Shown piece after piece: positions 44,768 through 54,638 of a DNA stretch of 64,000 bases; the first letter of the stretch is position 1; every line of letters starts with the position of its first letter. The notes under the pieces are model-generated. The model did no database searches, was not told the DNA's origin, and saw only the letters and a list, made by a program, of their open reading frames with translations. Position numbers and translations under genes: made by a program. Source of the stretch: Thalassobius sp. I31.1 (GTDB lineage Bacteria > Pseudomonadota > Alphaproteobacteria > Rhodobacterales > Rhodobacteraceae); the NCBI RefSeq assembly GCF_003031585.1, contig NZ_PWAA01000033.1, positions 62,001-126,000 of the forward strand, in the 5' to 3' direction.

Positions 44768-45601
44768 TTATTGCTGCATCACCAATCTTTGCCGACGCAT
44801 AAGCGTTGCGACAAAGCACAGAATAAAGATCACCGTCAGGATCAGAATGATCGTCGGAGCCGGGGCACTGTCGATAAAGAAGCTGAGGTAAACACCACCA
44901 AGGCCGGAAACCAGCGTCACGCCCACAGCCACCACCAGCATCATAGAGAAACGACGCGTGATCAGGAAGGCAATCGCACCAGGCGCAATCAGCAGGCCGA
45001 TAGCAAGGATAATGCCAACGGCAGTCAGCGTGGCGACAATTGTCAGGGACAGCATCGCCAGCAACCCGTAGTGCAGCCACTGCACGGGCAACCCGCTGGC
45101 CTGTGCCTGGGCCGGATCAAAAGCATGCAACAGGAAATCCCGCCATTTCAGCAGCAATATACCGGATACGACCAGCGCGATGATGCCTGCCTGCAGAATA
45201 TCCCCACCATGCACACCCAGCATATTCCCAAACAGGATATGATCGAGATGCACATTGGTGTCGATCCAGGTGTAGATCACCAGACCAAACCCAAACATTC
45301 CAGAGAACACAACGCCCATGACTGTGTCCTGTTTCACCCGGCTGTTTTCCTTCAGGAATCCAGTGGCCAGCGCACAGGTCATGCCCGCAGCAAATGCCCC
45401 GATCACAAGTGGAATCTGCATCACGTAAGCAAGCACAACCCCCGGCAACACGGCATGAGAAATCGCATCCCCCATCAGGGACCAGCCTTTCAATACCAGA
45501 AAGCAGGACAAAAGCGCTGTAGGCACAGAAATGATCGCGACAATGATAAAGGCGTTGACCATAAAGCCGAACTGAAACGGCAAAAGCAGTTCTTCAATCA
45601 T
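44768..45601 (-). CDS. sitD: Metal ABC transporter permease (SitD-like)
   Basis: 277 residues with about eight spans. ABC-3 family motifs: GWSLMGDAISHAVLPGVVLAY and the later LIAPGAIAFLITRRFSMMLVV. Its ATG overlaps the stop of the first permease (ATGA). Last gene of the sitABCD operon, imports Mn2+ (possibly Fe2+ or Zn2+) with the partner permease. Confidence 0.9.
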   Translation of the reverse strand: MIEELLLPFQFGFMVNAFIIVAIISVPTALLSCFLVLKGWSLMGDAISHAVLPGVVLAYVMQIPLVIGAFAAGMTCALATGFLKENSRVKQDTVMGVVFSGMFGFGLVIYTWIDTNVHLDHILFGNMLGVHGGDILQAGIIALVVSGILLLKWRDFLLHAFDPAQAQASGLPVQWLHYGLLAMLSLTIVATLTAVGIILAIGLLIAPGAIAFLITRRFSMMLVVAVGVTLVSGLGGVYLSFFIDSAPAPTIILILTVIFILCFVATLMRRQRLVMQQ

Positions 45602-46449
45602 GCCACGGCCTCCCGTGCTTTACGGCGGGCCGCAAGATAGCCGTGCTTCGGTGCAAAGGTGAAGGCCAGCAGGAACAGAAGCGTTTGCAGGCAGATGATG
45701 ATGCCGCCCGTCGCCCCATCCAGGAAATAGCTGATATAGGCGCCAAAGAAACTTGTGCCTGCGCCAATCCCCACAGACAACATCAGAAGACGCGGGAAGC
45801 GGTCCGTCAGCAGGTAAGCAGTTGCGCCTGGCGTCACCACCATGGCGATGACAAGGAAGGCCCCGACAGTTTGCAGTGCCGCCACACAGGAGGCTGACAG
45901 CAGGGTAAAGAAGATCAGCTTCAGGCGATCCGGGTTCAGCCCGATAGACCGCGCATGGCTTTCATCAAAAAACGCGACCATCAGGTCTTTCCATTTCACC
46001 AGAAGCACCGCGAGAGAGACAAGGCCAATGATCGCCAGTTGCAGTGTATCTTCCGGCGTGATCGCCAGGATATTGCCTAGCGTAATCGTCTGAATATCAA
46101 CAGAGGTAGGCGAAACAGAGACCATAAACAGCCCAAGGCCAAAGAAGCTGGTGAAGATCAGACCGATGATCGCATCTTCCTTCAGACCCGTACGTTGATT
46201 GAGAAACAACATCGCCCCGGCTGCCAGACCGCCAGCGGCAAAAGCCCCCAGGGCAAAAGGCAGACCCAGCATATATGCGCCCGCGACACCTGGCACGATG
46301 GAATGACTTAAGGCATCACCGATCAGCGACCAGCCTTTCAGCATGAGATAGGCTGACAGAAAGGCGCAAACACCCCCGACCAGGGCCGACACCCACATGG
46401 CGTTTGTCATGTAATTGTAGCCAAACGGTTCAAGCAAGGTTTCAAACAT
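45598..46449 (-). CDS. sitC: Metal ABC transporter permease (SitC-like)
   Basis: 283 residues from [19 protein letters not shown]; this ATG overlaps the last 8 bp of the ATPase gene. About eight spans, with [21 protein letters not shown] and [21 protein letters not shown] motifs paralogous to the next gene. The two permeases form a heterodimer. Confidence 0.9.
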   Translation of the reverse strand: MFETLLEPFGYNYMTNAMWVSALVGGVCAFLSAYLMLKGWSLIGDALSHSIVPGVAGAYMLGLPFALGAFAAGGLAAGAMLFLNQRTGLKEDAIIGLIFTSFFGLGLFMVSVSPTSVDIQTITLGNILAITPEDTLQLAIIGLVSLAVLLVKWKDLMVAFFDESHARSIGLNPDRLKLIFFTLLSASCVAALQTVGAFLVIAMVVTPGATAYLLTDRFPRLLMLSVGIGAGTSFFGAYISYFLDGATGGIIICLQTLLFLLAFTFAPKHGYLAARRKAREAVA

Positions 46450-47296
46450 CACTGCCTGCCTTGTCATCATAGACAACAAAGGGACGTTCATCATCTGTGA
46501 TCACAGTGACAGAACGCGCGTCATCATCGTCATGCAGATCTTTGCCGCCCAGAACAAAGTGGCGCAACACACCACCAAAGGCGGCTTCCAGGTTTTTCTG
46601 TGTGAAGACTTCAGACGTCAGCCCGTGCCCCAGAACCGTGCCTTTCACAAGCACCGTCCGGTCACAGAATTCAGGCACAGATCCCAGGTTATGGGTGGAC
46701 ACCAGCATCACCCGGCCTTCATCCCGCAGACCCCGCAGCAGATCAATAATCGCATCTTCCGTCTGTACATCCACACCGGTGAAAGGTTCGTCCAGCAGGA
46801 TCACCTTGCCATCCTGCGCCAGAGCACGGGCCAGGAAAACACGTTTGCGCTGCCCACCGGAAAGTTCACCAATCTGACGATGACGGAAATCAATCATGCC
46901 CACACGCGTCAGGGCATCTGTCACGGCCTGATGATCCGCTTTTGAAGCAATACGCAGAAATCCCATATGCCCGTAACGCCCCATCATGACCACATCTTCC
47001 ACCAACACCGGGAAGGTCCAGTCGACCTCTTCCGCCTGGGGGACATAGGCCACGATGTTCTGCTTCAGCGCCTGCTTAACCGACATGCCAAGGATCGAAA
47101 TGTCACCCTTCGCCGCCGGTACAAACCCCATTAATGCCTTAAACAGGGTCGATTTCCCGGCACCATTGACGCCCACAAGCGCAGTGATCGTGCCCTGTGG
47201 GATCTCAAAGCTGGCGTCGCGCAGCGCCGTGTGACCGTTGCGATAGGTCACGGTCACGCCATCGGCACAGATCCCATTTTGTGTCTGATCAAGCAT
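46442..47296 (-). CDS. sitB: Metal ABC transporter ATP-binding protein (SitB-like)
   Basis: 284 residues. Walker [17 protein letters not shown], signature [15 protein letters not shown], Walker [13 protein letters not shown] and switch histidine VSTHNLGS. The C-terminal tail ([22 protein letters not shown]) is His/Asp-rich, as seen in Mn/Zn-type ATPases. It starts one base into the stop of the binding-protein gene (TGATG). Confidence 0.92.
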   Translation of the reverse strand: MLDQTQNGICADGVTVTYRNGHTALRDASFEIPQGTITALVGVNGAGKSTLFKALMGFVPAAKGDISILGMSVKQALKQNIVAYVPQAEEVDWTFPVLVEDVVMMGRYGHMGFLRIASKADHQAVTDALTRVGMIDFRHRQIGELSGGQRKRVFLARALAQDGKVILLDEPFTGVDVQTEDAIIDLLRGLRDEGRVMLVSTHNLGSVPEFCDRTVLVKGTVLGHGLTSEVFTQKNLEAAFGGVLRHFVLGGKDLHDDDDARSVTVITDDERPFVVYDDKAGSDV

Positions 47297-48192
47297 CAGT
47301 TCTCTCCGGTCAGGCCAGTTGCGATGGTTTCCGATGTCACACGCAGCAGATCAAGATAGGTTGGCACGGGGCCATCTGCCTCCGTCAGGCTGTCCACATA
47401 CAGCACACCGCCATATTCCGCCCCGGTTTCACGCGCCACCTGACGGGCCGGGTCATTGTTCACGGTGCTTTCACAGAAGACCGCGCGAATGTTGTTGTCA
47501 CGCACACCATCAATCACCTTGCGCACCTGTTGCGGCGTACCGGTCTGATCCGCGTTCATCGGCCAGAGGTACAGTTCTTTCATGCCGAAATCACGGATCA
47601 GATAAGAAAACGCGCCTTCGCAAGACACAAGCCAGCGTTCATCTTCCGGCACCTGCTGCACCGCATCGCGTAGAGGGGCGATTTCAGCGGTTAGCTGCGC
47701 TTTGTAAGCCTCTGCATTCGCGACATAGCTGTCCGCATTGTCCGGATCATGTTCAACAAAAGCATCGCGAATGTTGTCGATATAAATGTGGGCGTTATCC
47801 AGGGACATCCAGGCGTGCGGGTTTGGCTTGCCGTCATAAGAACCCTCGGTAATGGACATTGGCACAACACCATCAGACAGGATCGCAGAAGGCACATCGC
47901 TGAGGTTGTTGAAGAACTGTTCAAACCAAAGTTCAAGGTTCATGCCGTTCCAGAAAATCAGGTCCGCATCCTGGGCGCGCAGAATATCGCGCGGTGTTGG
48001 CTGATAGCCATGAATTTCAGCGCCCGGTTTGGTGATGCTTTCCACAATCGCCACATCCCCCGCCACATTGCGCGCCATATCTGCGAGAACGGTAAAGGTG
48101 GTGACGGCTTTGAAACGGTCTTCTGCCTGGGCCACACATGTCATCATGGCAAAACCAGCAACGGAACTCAGAATACGGGACGTGATGTTCAT
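47296..48192 (-). CDS. sitA: Periplasmic metal-binding protein of ABC transporter (SitA-like)
   Basis: 298 residues from [23 protein letters not shown] (signal peptide) at 48192. Cluster A-I binding protein with the metal ligands in [33 protein letters not shown] and the C-terminal CESTVNNDP aspartate region. The set of ligands and the upstream Fur/Mur box favour manganese, with iron as alternative. First gene of sitABCD. Confidence 0.92.
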   Translation of the reverse strand: MNITSRILSSVAGFAMMTCVAQAEDRFKAVTTFTVLADMARNVAGDVAIVESITKPGAEIHGYQPTPRDILRAQDADLIFWNGMNLELWFEQFFNNLSDVPSAILSDGVVPMSITEGSYDGKPNPHAWMSLDNAHIYIDNIRDAFVEHDPDNADSYVANAEAYKAQLTAEIAPLRDAVQQVPEDERWLVSCEGAFSYLIRDFGMKELYLWPMNADQTGTPQQVRKVIDGVRDNNIRAVFCESTVNNDPARQVARETGAEYGGVLYVDSLTEADGPVPTYLDLLRVTSETIATGLTGEN

Positions 48193-48220
48193 AGATCTCT
48201 CCTGTGTTGAGGTCCGTTTA

Positions 48221-48262
48221 TGAGAATCATTCTCAACTGTCAATGTAGTTGAGAATGATTTG
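48221..48262 (-). promoter_or_regulatory. Fur/Mur-type boxes upstream of sitA
   Basis: A perfect 15-bp palindrome TGAGAATCATTCTCA at 48221-48235 and a second, weaker copy GTTGAGAATGATTTGC around 48248-48262. The first is 29 bp upstream of the sitA ATG. Two Fur-family boxes imply manganese- or iron-dependent repression, by Mur in this group. Confidence 0.85.
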
Positions 48263-48362
48263 CAAAAAGATTTGATGATACCCCGCGTCACTTTCCGATT
48301 GCCCCGCCCCGCCCCCTTCGCTAGCAATTCTCAGGGATCATTCGCAAAGAGAGAGAGCGCGC

Positions 48363-49904
48363 ATGGCCACCACCGATACCCCCCGCAAAAATGTGCTGTT
48401 TATCGTGATAGATCAGTTGCGTGCAGATTGTGTGCATGGCGCTTTGGCTGATCACGTGAACCTGCCTAATCTGCGGGCCCTGATGGCGGAAAGCGTTGTT
48501 TTCAAAAACAACTATTCCGTCACCAATCCCTGCGGCCCGTCCCGGGTTTCCCTGCTGACAGCGCGTTATGCAATGAACCATCGCAGCATCCGCAACGGCA
48601 CACCGCTGGCGCATGACACACCGAACCTTGCGACCGAAGCGGCGAAGGCTGGCTATGATCCCATGTTGTTCGGCTATACCGACACATCACAGGACCCGCG
48701 CGCCTACCCCGAAGGTCACCCCGCGCTGACAACCTATGAACACCCAATGAACGGGTTTCGCGAAGTCTGTGAGATGCGTCTTGAAGAAAGCCATGGCTGG
48801 CGGGCAGATCTGCGCGCAAAGGGCTATGACATTGAAGGCGAAGACCTTTTTGACATTTTCCGTGTCGATACACCGGATGGTCAGCCCCCCCGCCCGAATG
48901 ACCCTGCGCGATACAAAGCGGAAGACAGCGACACAGCGTACCTGACCAATCAGTTCCTTGCGGGTATGAAAGACAAGGCAGATCAACCCTGGTTTGCCCA
49001 TCTGACATGGATCCGCCCGCATCCGCCGTTTAATGCGCCTGCGCCTTATAACGATATGTATGATCCGGCGTCGCTGCCACTGCCGGAACGGTTGACACAG
49101 GAGGAGGAAGAGAACTTCCACCCCTATATGAAACCGCTGCATAACTACGCGACGATTGCGAGCACGGTAGAGGGTTTTCCCGATCTCGATGGTAGTGACG
49201 ACAACGTGCAGACATTGCGGGCCGTTTATCTTGGGCTTGCGACTGAAGTGGACCACCATCTGGGCCGGGTTGTCAGCTGGCTGAAGGACAGCCGGCAGTA
49301 TGAAGATACGCTGCTTGTGGTCACCGCAGACCATGGCGAACTGTTGGGGGATCGTCACGCCTGGGGCAAGCTTGCACCATTTAAAGGGGCGTTTCATACG
49401 CCGCTGATTATTCGGGCACCGGGAACTAAAGCACGTGAAATCAGCCACTTCACTGAATCCAGCGATATTACACCAACGATCCTTGACTGGATCGGGACGG
49501 ACATCCCCGCATCAATGGATGGGCGTTCTCTGGTTCCGTGGTTGCAGGGGGAAGCACCGGAATGGCGTGACTTTGCCTATTCTGAATTTGACTTCGGCAA
49601 CCCGATTGATCCCACACCCTGGCAGAAAAAATATGGGTTAAATCAAAGCAATGCCAATTGCGCAATCCTGCGGGAAAATCGATTTACGCTGGTACATTTT
49701 GCAGATGGGTTTGAACCGATGCTGTTTGATTCAGATGGCAAGGGAGAGCTGGAAAATGTCGCCGCCGAACCCGAGTTTTCCGGGGAAATGCTGCGCCTGA
49801 CACAGAAACTTCTGAGCCACCGGATGAAGAACACCGATCACCTTCTCAGCACGATCATGATCACAAAAGACGGGCCTGTGAATACAACACGCCCGCGCGG
49901 ATAA
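48363..49904 (+). CDS. Sulfatase-family hydrolase resembling phosphonate monoester hydrolase
   Basis: 513 residues. NVLFIVIDQLRADCV carries the first metal aspartates; the formylglycine motif is NPCGPSRVSLLTARY with Cys57 (C-x-P-x-R), the same residue number I recall for the Rhizobium phosphonate monoester hydrolase. HLTWIRPHPPFNAPAPYNDMY, TADHGELLGDRHAWGK and RIKNTD-like C-terminal segment also resemble that enzyme, which cleaves phosphonate and phosphate mono/diesters and sulfate esters. No signal peptide, so cytoplasmic. It needs an FGE or anaerobic maturase from elsewhere. Divergent from sitABCD, which may point to a metal link (these enzymes use Mn or Ca). Confidence 0.85.
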   Translation: MATTDTPRKNVLFIVIDQLRADCVHGALADHVNLPNLRALMAESVVFKNNYSVTNPCGPSRVSLLTARYAMNHRSIRNGTPLAHDTPNLATEAAKAGYDPMLFGYTDTSQDPRAYPEGHPALTTYEHPMNGFREVCEMRLEESHGWRADLRAKGYDIEGEDLFDIFRVDTPDGQPPRPNDPARYKAEDSDTAYLTNQFLAGMKDKADQPWFAHLTWIRPHPPFNAPAPYNDMYDPASLPLPERLTQEEEENFHPYMKPLHNYATIASTVEGFPDLDGSDDNVQTLRAVYLGLATEVDHHLGRVVSWLKDSRQYEDTLLVVTADHGELLGDRHAWGKLAPFKGAFHTPLIIRAPGTKAREISHFTESSDITPTILDWIGTDIPASMDGRSLVPWLQGEAPEWRDFAYSEFDFGNPIDPTPWQKKYGLNQSNANCAILRENRFTLVHFADGFEPMLFDSDGKGELENVAAEPEFSGEMLRLTQKLLSHRMKNTDHLLSTIMITKDGPVNTTRPRG

Positions 49905-49906
49905 AG

Positions 49907-50920
49907 TTATTTCTGAACCCGAACCAATGCGGCTTCTTTTCCACGCAGACAGCGCCGCGCGGTCGGGCCGTAGGATTCCGGGATCGTTGCCAGTTCCGGA
50001 AACAGCGCGAACAATTCGTCACGCACCTGGTGGTCCACAGACCCCAGCGTCGCCGGACCAGGGAAAAAGCTTTCCGAAGGGCAGCCTTCCGCAAAGACGA
50101 TTTCATGCTGATCAAACAACATGTGATAATAGGTCACCTGTTCGCAGGGCGCGGAAAAGATTGTATCGCCATTTACCAGATGCTTTGCGCTTGCCAGAAC
50201 CTCGGCTTCGCCAAACAGCAACTCGGCCTGCCAGCCCGTCAGCAACATGCGATGAAGCGGCGAAACCTGCAGATCACGGGTATTGCCAAGTGCACCTTCA
50301 CGGAAGGTAATCGGTGCAAACTTCCCCAGACCACGTACTGTCGTCGCGCCAATCCAGCGGATTGTCTGCAACCCGTTATCCCGGGTCATAACCTCATCAC
50401 CGGGCTGAAGCTTTTCGATCGCGATCTCGCCACGTCTGGTGATGATACGTGTTCCAGAGACAAAGCAGGTCAGAAGGTCAGCGTAGTTGGCATCACCCAG
50501 CCCATCACGCGCTCCAACTGTATATGTTTCACCAGGAAGTAACTCGAATGTTGTCACATAGCCCTGAAGCGAAGAAAACGCCGCTGAATTGGAATCATGA
50601 AGGTCAAAGATGTACCCAACGAAGTTGTTAGATGAATCAAACACCTCGAACTGGTTTTCCGGATTGGTCGGAGCATTATTGAACACCACTCCATCCACAG
50701 TGCCGTTCAGAAACTGATCCGGTGCCTGCCCGAAGCTACCGGGCAAACCGTCATTGAATACCGAATCATCACTGTCGTTATCTGTCACAGTAGCAGCACT
50801 TGGTGCTGCGCCAGCAGTCAGTGAAAAGGTACCACTGCCGGTCAGATTATTGAAATTATAGTTCCCCGAGGAAATCCCGAGGTCCCCGAGGGAATAAACA
50901 AGAATTGTCCTGTCAGCCAT
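49907..50920 (-). CDS. Hint-domain (Hedgehog/intein) protein
   Basis: 337 residues from MADRTILVYSLGDLG. The N-terminal half of about 155 residues is a low-complexity Asn/Asp/Gly-rich beta region (VTDNDSDDSVFNDG); the C-terminal half starts CFVSGTRIITRRGEIAIEKLQPGDEVMTRD, the Hint_2 autoprocessing domain, with the block B-like SPLHRMLL. Such proteins are frequent in Rhodobacteraceae and lack a classical signal, often being exported by type I secretion. Whether it splices or cleaves is unknown. Convergent with the sulfatase (2 bp). Confidence 0.85.
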   Translation of the reverse strand: MADRTILVYSLGDLGISSGNYNFNNLTGSGTFSLTAGAAPSAATVTDNDSDDSVFNDGLPGSFGQAPDQFLNGTVDGVVFNNAPTNPENQFEVFDSSNNFVGYIFDLHDSNSAAFSSLQGYVTTFELLPGETYTVGARDGLGDANYADLLTCFVSGTRIITRRGEIAIEKLQPGDEVMTRDNGLQTIRWIGATTVRGLGKFAPITFREGALGNTRDLQVSPLHRMLLTGWQAELLFGEAEVLASAKHLVNGDTIFSAPCEQVTYYHMLFDQHEIVFAEGCPSESFFPGPATLGSVDHQVRDELFALFPELATIPESYGPTARRCLRGKEAALVRVQK

Positions 50921-51127
50921 GAGCAACCATCTCAATCATTGTACGTAAATACGTGACTCCAAAAACAACGCAACCGAGAAACACCATCTTTATTGCAATT
51001 AAGATGTGAGCATCTCAACCTGTACTTTTGTGCAGGAAATACGGTTATTTACATCATCCTTTCGTGAAGAAACATATACGAAAGTATATATTTCCACAAT
51101 TCTCACGAATACGTCATGGTAAGTGAA

Positions 51128-51157
51128 CGAAAAACGGGCGCCTTACTGGGCGCCCGT
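51128..51157 (-). terminator. Terminator of the ABC transporter operon
   Basis: On the minus strand ACGGGCGCC-CAGTAA-GGCGCCCGT is followed by TTTTTCG, about 25 nt after the last permease stop. Confidence 0.9.
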
Positions 51158-51182
51158 TTAATTGGTTAATTTGACTTATTGG

Positions 51183-52484
51183 TTAATTATTACCTGAAGG
51201 CTCTGCAGTAGAAAGGTTTCCAGGATCAAACACCGACCCGAATGGACTTGCCGGGGCATTGTCTTCGGCTTCCGACTCTTCTTCAGCACCATCCAGATTG
51301 GTTGGGGCAAAGACATTGCCGAAGGCACCAGTACCGCCCGTCTGGGAAGAACCACCTGTTGCAGGTGCTGTTTCCTCAGGGGTTTCACCGTTGGCCGCCG
51401 CTTCTGCCGCACGGGCTGCAGCTGCAGCTGCACGACGTTCGGCAAGGGCCCGCAGGTTGGTTTCTGCCTCCAGGGCACGCTGCATGTCGCGTTCCTCTTT
51501 CACATCCGCAATACACTGCGCCGGGTTATGCGACATGGCATTCACCGTAGACAGACCAATCACCGCCACCAGCGCGATCAAAGCGATCATTGCCGGGTTG
51601 CGCGACAGGATTGCCGGCAGACGGAAACCGCCATCGACCTTTTTCACTGTGTCCCCGCTTGATGCGGCCTGAAGTTCCTTGCGGCGCTTCAGGGCCTCAT
51701 TGGTCAGCGCACCAAACACCGTCAGCACAATGATGATAAAGGCGAGCGCCGATATCGCAGGGCTGATGCCATAGCGCACTTTTTGCGCCAGCTCGATCGT
51801 CAGCGTCGGGTAATCCCCGAAGGTGAAGGTCGTGGTGTTATAGTTCTCAAAGCTCGCAAGAAACGCCAGCACCGCAGATGTGGCAAGCGCCGGCATCATG
51901 AAGGGCAGAAGGATCTTACGGAACGCTTGTGTATGGGTTGCACCAAGGTCAAGCGCGGCCTCATTGAGGGTCAGGTCATACCGCTGAAGACGCGCCACCA
52001 AAACCAGCATACAGTAGCTGGCGATAAAGGTGGACTGGCCGATAATCGTCAGGAACAGACCATCTGCAAGGATGCTGTCCGGACCAAGACCCAGCCAGTT
52101 GTTCACCCGCTGCCAGAACACCACGGTGGAAATACCAAGCACCACGCCCGGCACCAGGATTGGCGCAATGACGATGGTATAGTAAGTCGCCCGCAGTTTC
52201 GGCCAGACCTGTGTCAGGATCAGTGCGCCTGCAAGGCCCATGGTCACAGACATAATCACGGTGCCAATGCCCACAATGACCGAGTTCTTGATGCCGTTCA
52301 GGATACGTTCATCCTGAAACAGTTCCGAGAACCAGGCATAGGTGAAGCATTCCCAGGGGCTGACACTTGGAAAGCCATTAGAGTTAAACGCCGTGATCGC
52401 CATGATGACGAGTGGACCCAGCAGATAGGCAAAGAAAATGCCCAGGTAGACCCAGATCGATACACGAAGGAAGAGATTATTCAT
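51183..52484 (-). CDS. Polyamine-type ABC permease (PotC/PotI-like) with long C-terminal extension
   Basis: 433 residues; PotC proteins are usually 260-290. Residues 1-275 are a complete permease with six spans and the EAA loop EAALDLGATHTQAFRKILLP. After a linker there is a seventh span (PAMIALIALVAVIGLSTVNAM), then an alanine/arginine coiled stretch (ERRAAAAAARAAEAAANGE) and an acidic tail with a twice-occurring unit (AFGNVFAPTNLDGAE and PFGSVFDPGNLSTAE). The extra span would put the tail on the periplasmic side. The ATG overlaps the upstream permease stop (ATGA). Confidence 0.88.
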   Translation of the reverse strand: MNNLFLRVSIWVYLGIFFAYLLGPLVIMAITAFNSNGFPSVSPWECFTYAWFSELFQDERILNGIKNSVIVGIGTVIMSVTMGLAGALILTQVWPKLRATYYTIVIAPILVPGVVLGISTVVFWQRVNNWLGLGPDSILADGLFLTIIGQSTFIASYCMLVLVARLQRYDLTLNEAALDLGATHTQAFRKILLPFMMPALATSAVLAFLASFENYNTTTFTFGDYPTLTIELAQKVRYGISPAISALAFIIIVLTVFGALTNEALKRRKELQAASSGDTVKKVDGGFRLPAILSRNPAMIALIALVAVIGLSTVNAMSHNPAQCIADVKEERDMQRALEAETNLRALAERRAAAAAARAAEAAANGETPEETAPATGGSSQTGGTGAFGNVFAPTNLDGAEEESEAEDNAPASPFGSVFDPGNLSTAEPSGNN

Positions 52485-53395
52485 TTCCCAATGTCCCCCA
52501 TGTTCACTTTGAACAGCTTCATGAATGCAAGCACGATGATGATACAGCTGGTCAGAAGCACGATTGCGTAAGCCGCACCCTGCGACCAGTTCCCGCCATC
52601 GTTAAACCACTGGTAAATGATCTGCGTGAACCACAGCGAACTTGGCCCGCCAAGGATCTGAGGCGCAGCAAGCGCACCGGCAGACAGCATGAACACCATG
52701 GTTGCACCGGAAGAAATCCCAGGTTTCGCATATGGAATAACGATGCGTGCATGGATCCGCCACCAGGGCGCACCAAGATCACGGGCGGCTTCGATCTGGT
52801 TGCCATCAAGGCTTTCAATGACGTTATACATCGGGAAAACCATCAAGAGGATATAGGCATAGCCCAGACCCGCATAAAGCGCGATATCGGCCCGGATGAA
52901 GTCAAAGGGTTCATCCAGGATCCCCATGCCAATCAGCACAGCATTGATCATACCCGTCGCCCCAAAGATGATCTTCAGCGCAAAGGCCCGCAGGATCTCA
53001 TTGATCCAGTAAGGAATGATCAGAAGCAGGGCAAAGACCCGCAGCTTCATGCCCTTGGCGACCTGGCCGAGGAAAAACGCGATCGGATAGCAGAGGATCA
53101 GGTTAAAGATCGTGACACAGATCGCAGCGATGATGGTGCGCATGAAGACCTTAAGGTCAACATAGTTGTAAGGGTCAGACGCGCCTTCGGCACCATAGAT
53201 CAGGTGACGATAGTTTTTCAGCGTGTAATCCCCGACCTCGCCAGAGGGCAGATATTCACGCAGCGAATAATCCAGCATCGACAGCTGGGGCAGGATGATC
53301 AACACCCCGATCCAGAAGGAGATGATCACAAGCAGCGCCGTGCCCATCACCTTACCATTGTGCTGGTAGAAGTTTATAAGGAAACCGTTTTTCAT
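52481..53395 (-). CDS. Polyamine-type ABC permease (PotB/PotH-like)
   Basis: 304 residues, six spans, EAA loop IEAARDLGAPWWRIHARIVIPYAKPGI. Large periplasmic loop after span 1 (REYLPSGEVGDYTLKNYRHL), typical of the PotB/PotH side. Heterodimer partner of the downstream permease. Begins 9 nt after the ATPase stop. Confidence 0.92.
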   Translation of the reverse strand: MKNGFLINFYQHNGKVMGTALLVIISFWIGVLIILPQLSMLDYSLREYLPSGEVGDYTLKNYRHLIYGAEGASDPYNYVDLKVFMRTIIAAICVTIFNLILCYPIAFFLGQVAKGMKLRVFALLLIIPYWINEILRAFALKIIFGATGMINAVLIGMGILDEPFDFIRADIALYAGLGYAYILLMVFPMYNVIESLDGNQIEAARDLGAPWWRIHARIVIPYAKPGISSGATMVFMLSAGALAAPQILGGPSSLWFTQIIYQWFNDGGNWSQGAAYAIVLLTSCIIIVLAFMKLFKVNMGDIGK

Positions 53396-53404
53396 AACGC
53401 CCCC

Positions 53405-54517
53405 TTATTCCGTTGCCAGTTCACCGGCAGGAACAGCCACAGCATTCTGTGTCTCATATTCCAGGGTGATCTGTTGACCCGTGTGATCTTCAAAAGTCTG
53501 ACCAAGGTTCGGGATGGAAACTTTGATTTCCTTACCGCCGTCGCCTTCGGTGAAGATGTTGAAGGTGTTGCCTTCAAATTCCTCGTGGTTGACTTTCGCA
53601 GTCACAAAGTGATCGCCGGAGGTGCCGGTTTCCGCAATCGACAGAGCTTCGGGACGAATGAACATCATGGCCTCATCCCCGACGTTCATCTTGCCCTGAT
53701 TGGCTGTGGAAATACGAGACACCAGATCGCCAGACCGGTTGGTTGCGATCAATGCCTCATCGCCACGGATTTCTTTGACCGTGCCGCGGAAGACGTTGTT
53801 TTCACCCACGAAGGACGCAACAAAGGCTGTCGACGGGTCGTTATAGACCGTTTTACCGTCACCGATCTGGTCAATAATACCTGCTTTCATCACGGCAATA
53901 TTGTCCGACATGGTCAGTGCTTCGCCCTGGTCGTGGGTGATGTAGATGAAGGTAATGCCAACGCGTTTCTGGATTTCACGCAGTTCCGTGCGCATGTGTT
54001 GACGCAGCTTAAGATCAAGCGCCGAAAGCGGCTCATCCAGCAGCAGAACATCCGGTTCTGCACAAAGCGCGCGGGCAATCGCCACACGCTGTTTCTGACC
54101 GCCGGAGAGTTCAGACGGCAATTTGTCGCCCTGCCCCGGCAGCGCGATCATATCCAGAAGTTCATCTGCACGCTTGCGACGTTCTTTCGCAGAAGCACCC
54201 TTGATTTCCATGGAAAACGTGATGTTTTCCCAGACTTTCATCAAGGGGAACAACGCGAGGTTCTGAAAGATCAGGGCTGTGGGACGTTTGTTCGGACCGA
54301 TGCCCGCCATGTCGTTGCCACCAATCAGAACACGTCCTTCAGACGGGTCAAGAAAGCCTGAAACCGAGCGCAAAATCGTTGTCTTCCCGCAGCCGGATGG
54401 GCCGAGGAACGAAAAGAAATCGCCGCCATTGATATTTACGTTTGCGTCGCGCACTGCAACGAAATCGCCGAACCTGATCCATAGGTTCTCGAGGTTTACC
54501 CCGACACCAGCACTCAT
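53405..54517 (-). CDS. Polyamine-type ABC transporter ATP-binding protein (PotA/PotG-like)
   Basis: 370 residues from MSAGVGVNLENLWIRFG at 54517, with GGGGAGAAAC ahead of it. Walker A GPSGCGKTTILRSVSG, signature LSGGQKQRVAIARAL, Walker B VLLLDEPLSALD, switch ITHDQGEA, and a C-terminal TOBE domain (residues about 275-370). The pair with PotB and PotC-like permeases and the SBP upstream gives a complete importer. Confidence 0.94.
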   Translation of the reverse strand: MSAGVGVNLENLWIRFGDFVAVRDANVNINGGDFFSFLGPSGCGKTTILRSVSGFLDPSEGRVLIGGNDMAGIGPNKRPTALIFQNLALFPLMKVWENITFSMEIKGASAKERRKRADELLDMIALPGQGDKLPSELSGGQKQRVAIARALCAEPDVLLLDEPLSALDLKLRQHMRTELREIQKRVGITFIYITHDQGEALTMSDNIAVMKAGIIDQIGDGKTVYNDPSTAFVASFVGENNVFRGTVKEIRGDEALIATNRSGDLVSRISTANQGKMNVGDEAMMFIRPEALSIAETGTSGDHFVTAKVNHEEFEGNTFNIFTEGDGGKEIKVSIPNLGQTFEDHTGQQITLEYETQNAVAVPAGELATE

Positions 54518-54595
54518 GTGTTTCTCCCCGCTGTATGTATTTCTGACGTATGCCACCTGCATGGTGGTCTGATCTCCGGCGTCAGCCCCGGAGGC

Positions 54596-54619
54596 ATCCG
54601 GCCCCCGCAAGGGCCGGAT
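54596..54619 (-). terminator. Intercistronic hairpin after the SBP gene
   Basis: ATCCGGCCC-TTGCGG-GGGCCGGAT lies between the binding protein and the ATPase genes. Such hairpins often stabilise the highly expressed binding-protein message while lowering downstream transcription. Confidence 0.6.
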
Positions 54620-54638
54620 TGTGTTTCAGAAAATCCGC

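Noticed and set aside
50921-51127. Small gene or RNA in the gap before the Hint protein
   Set aside because: Only short frames; there are small inverted repeats (CCTGTACTTTTGTGCAGG) but nothing that can be named.
52412-54361. 649-codon open frame opposite the ABC permease and ATPase genes
   Set aside because: Antisense to three intact ABC genes; Asp/His/Arg-rich, no family resemblance.
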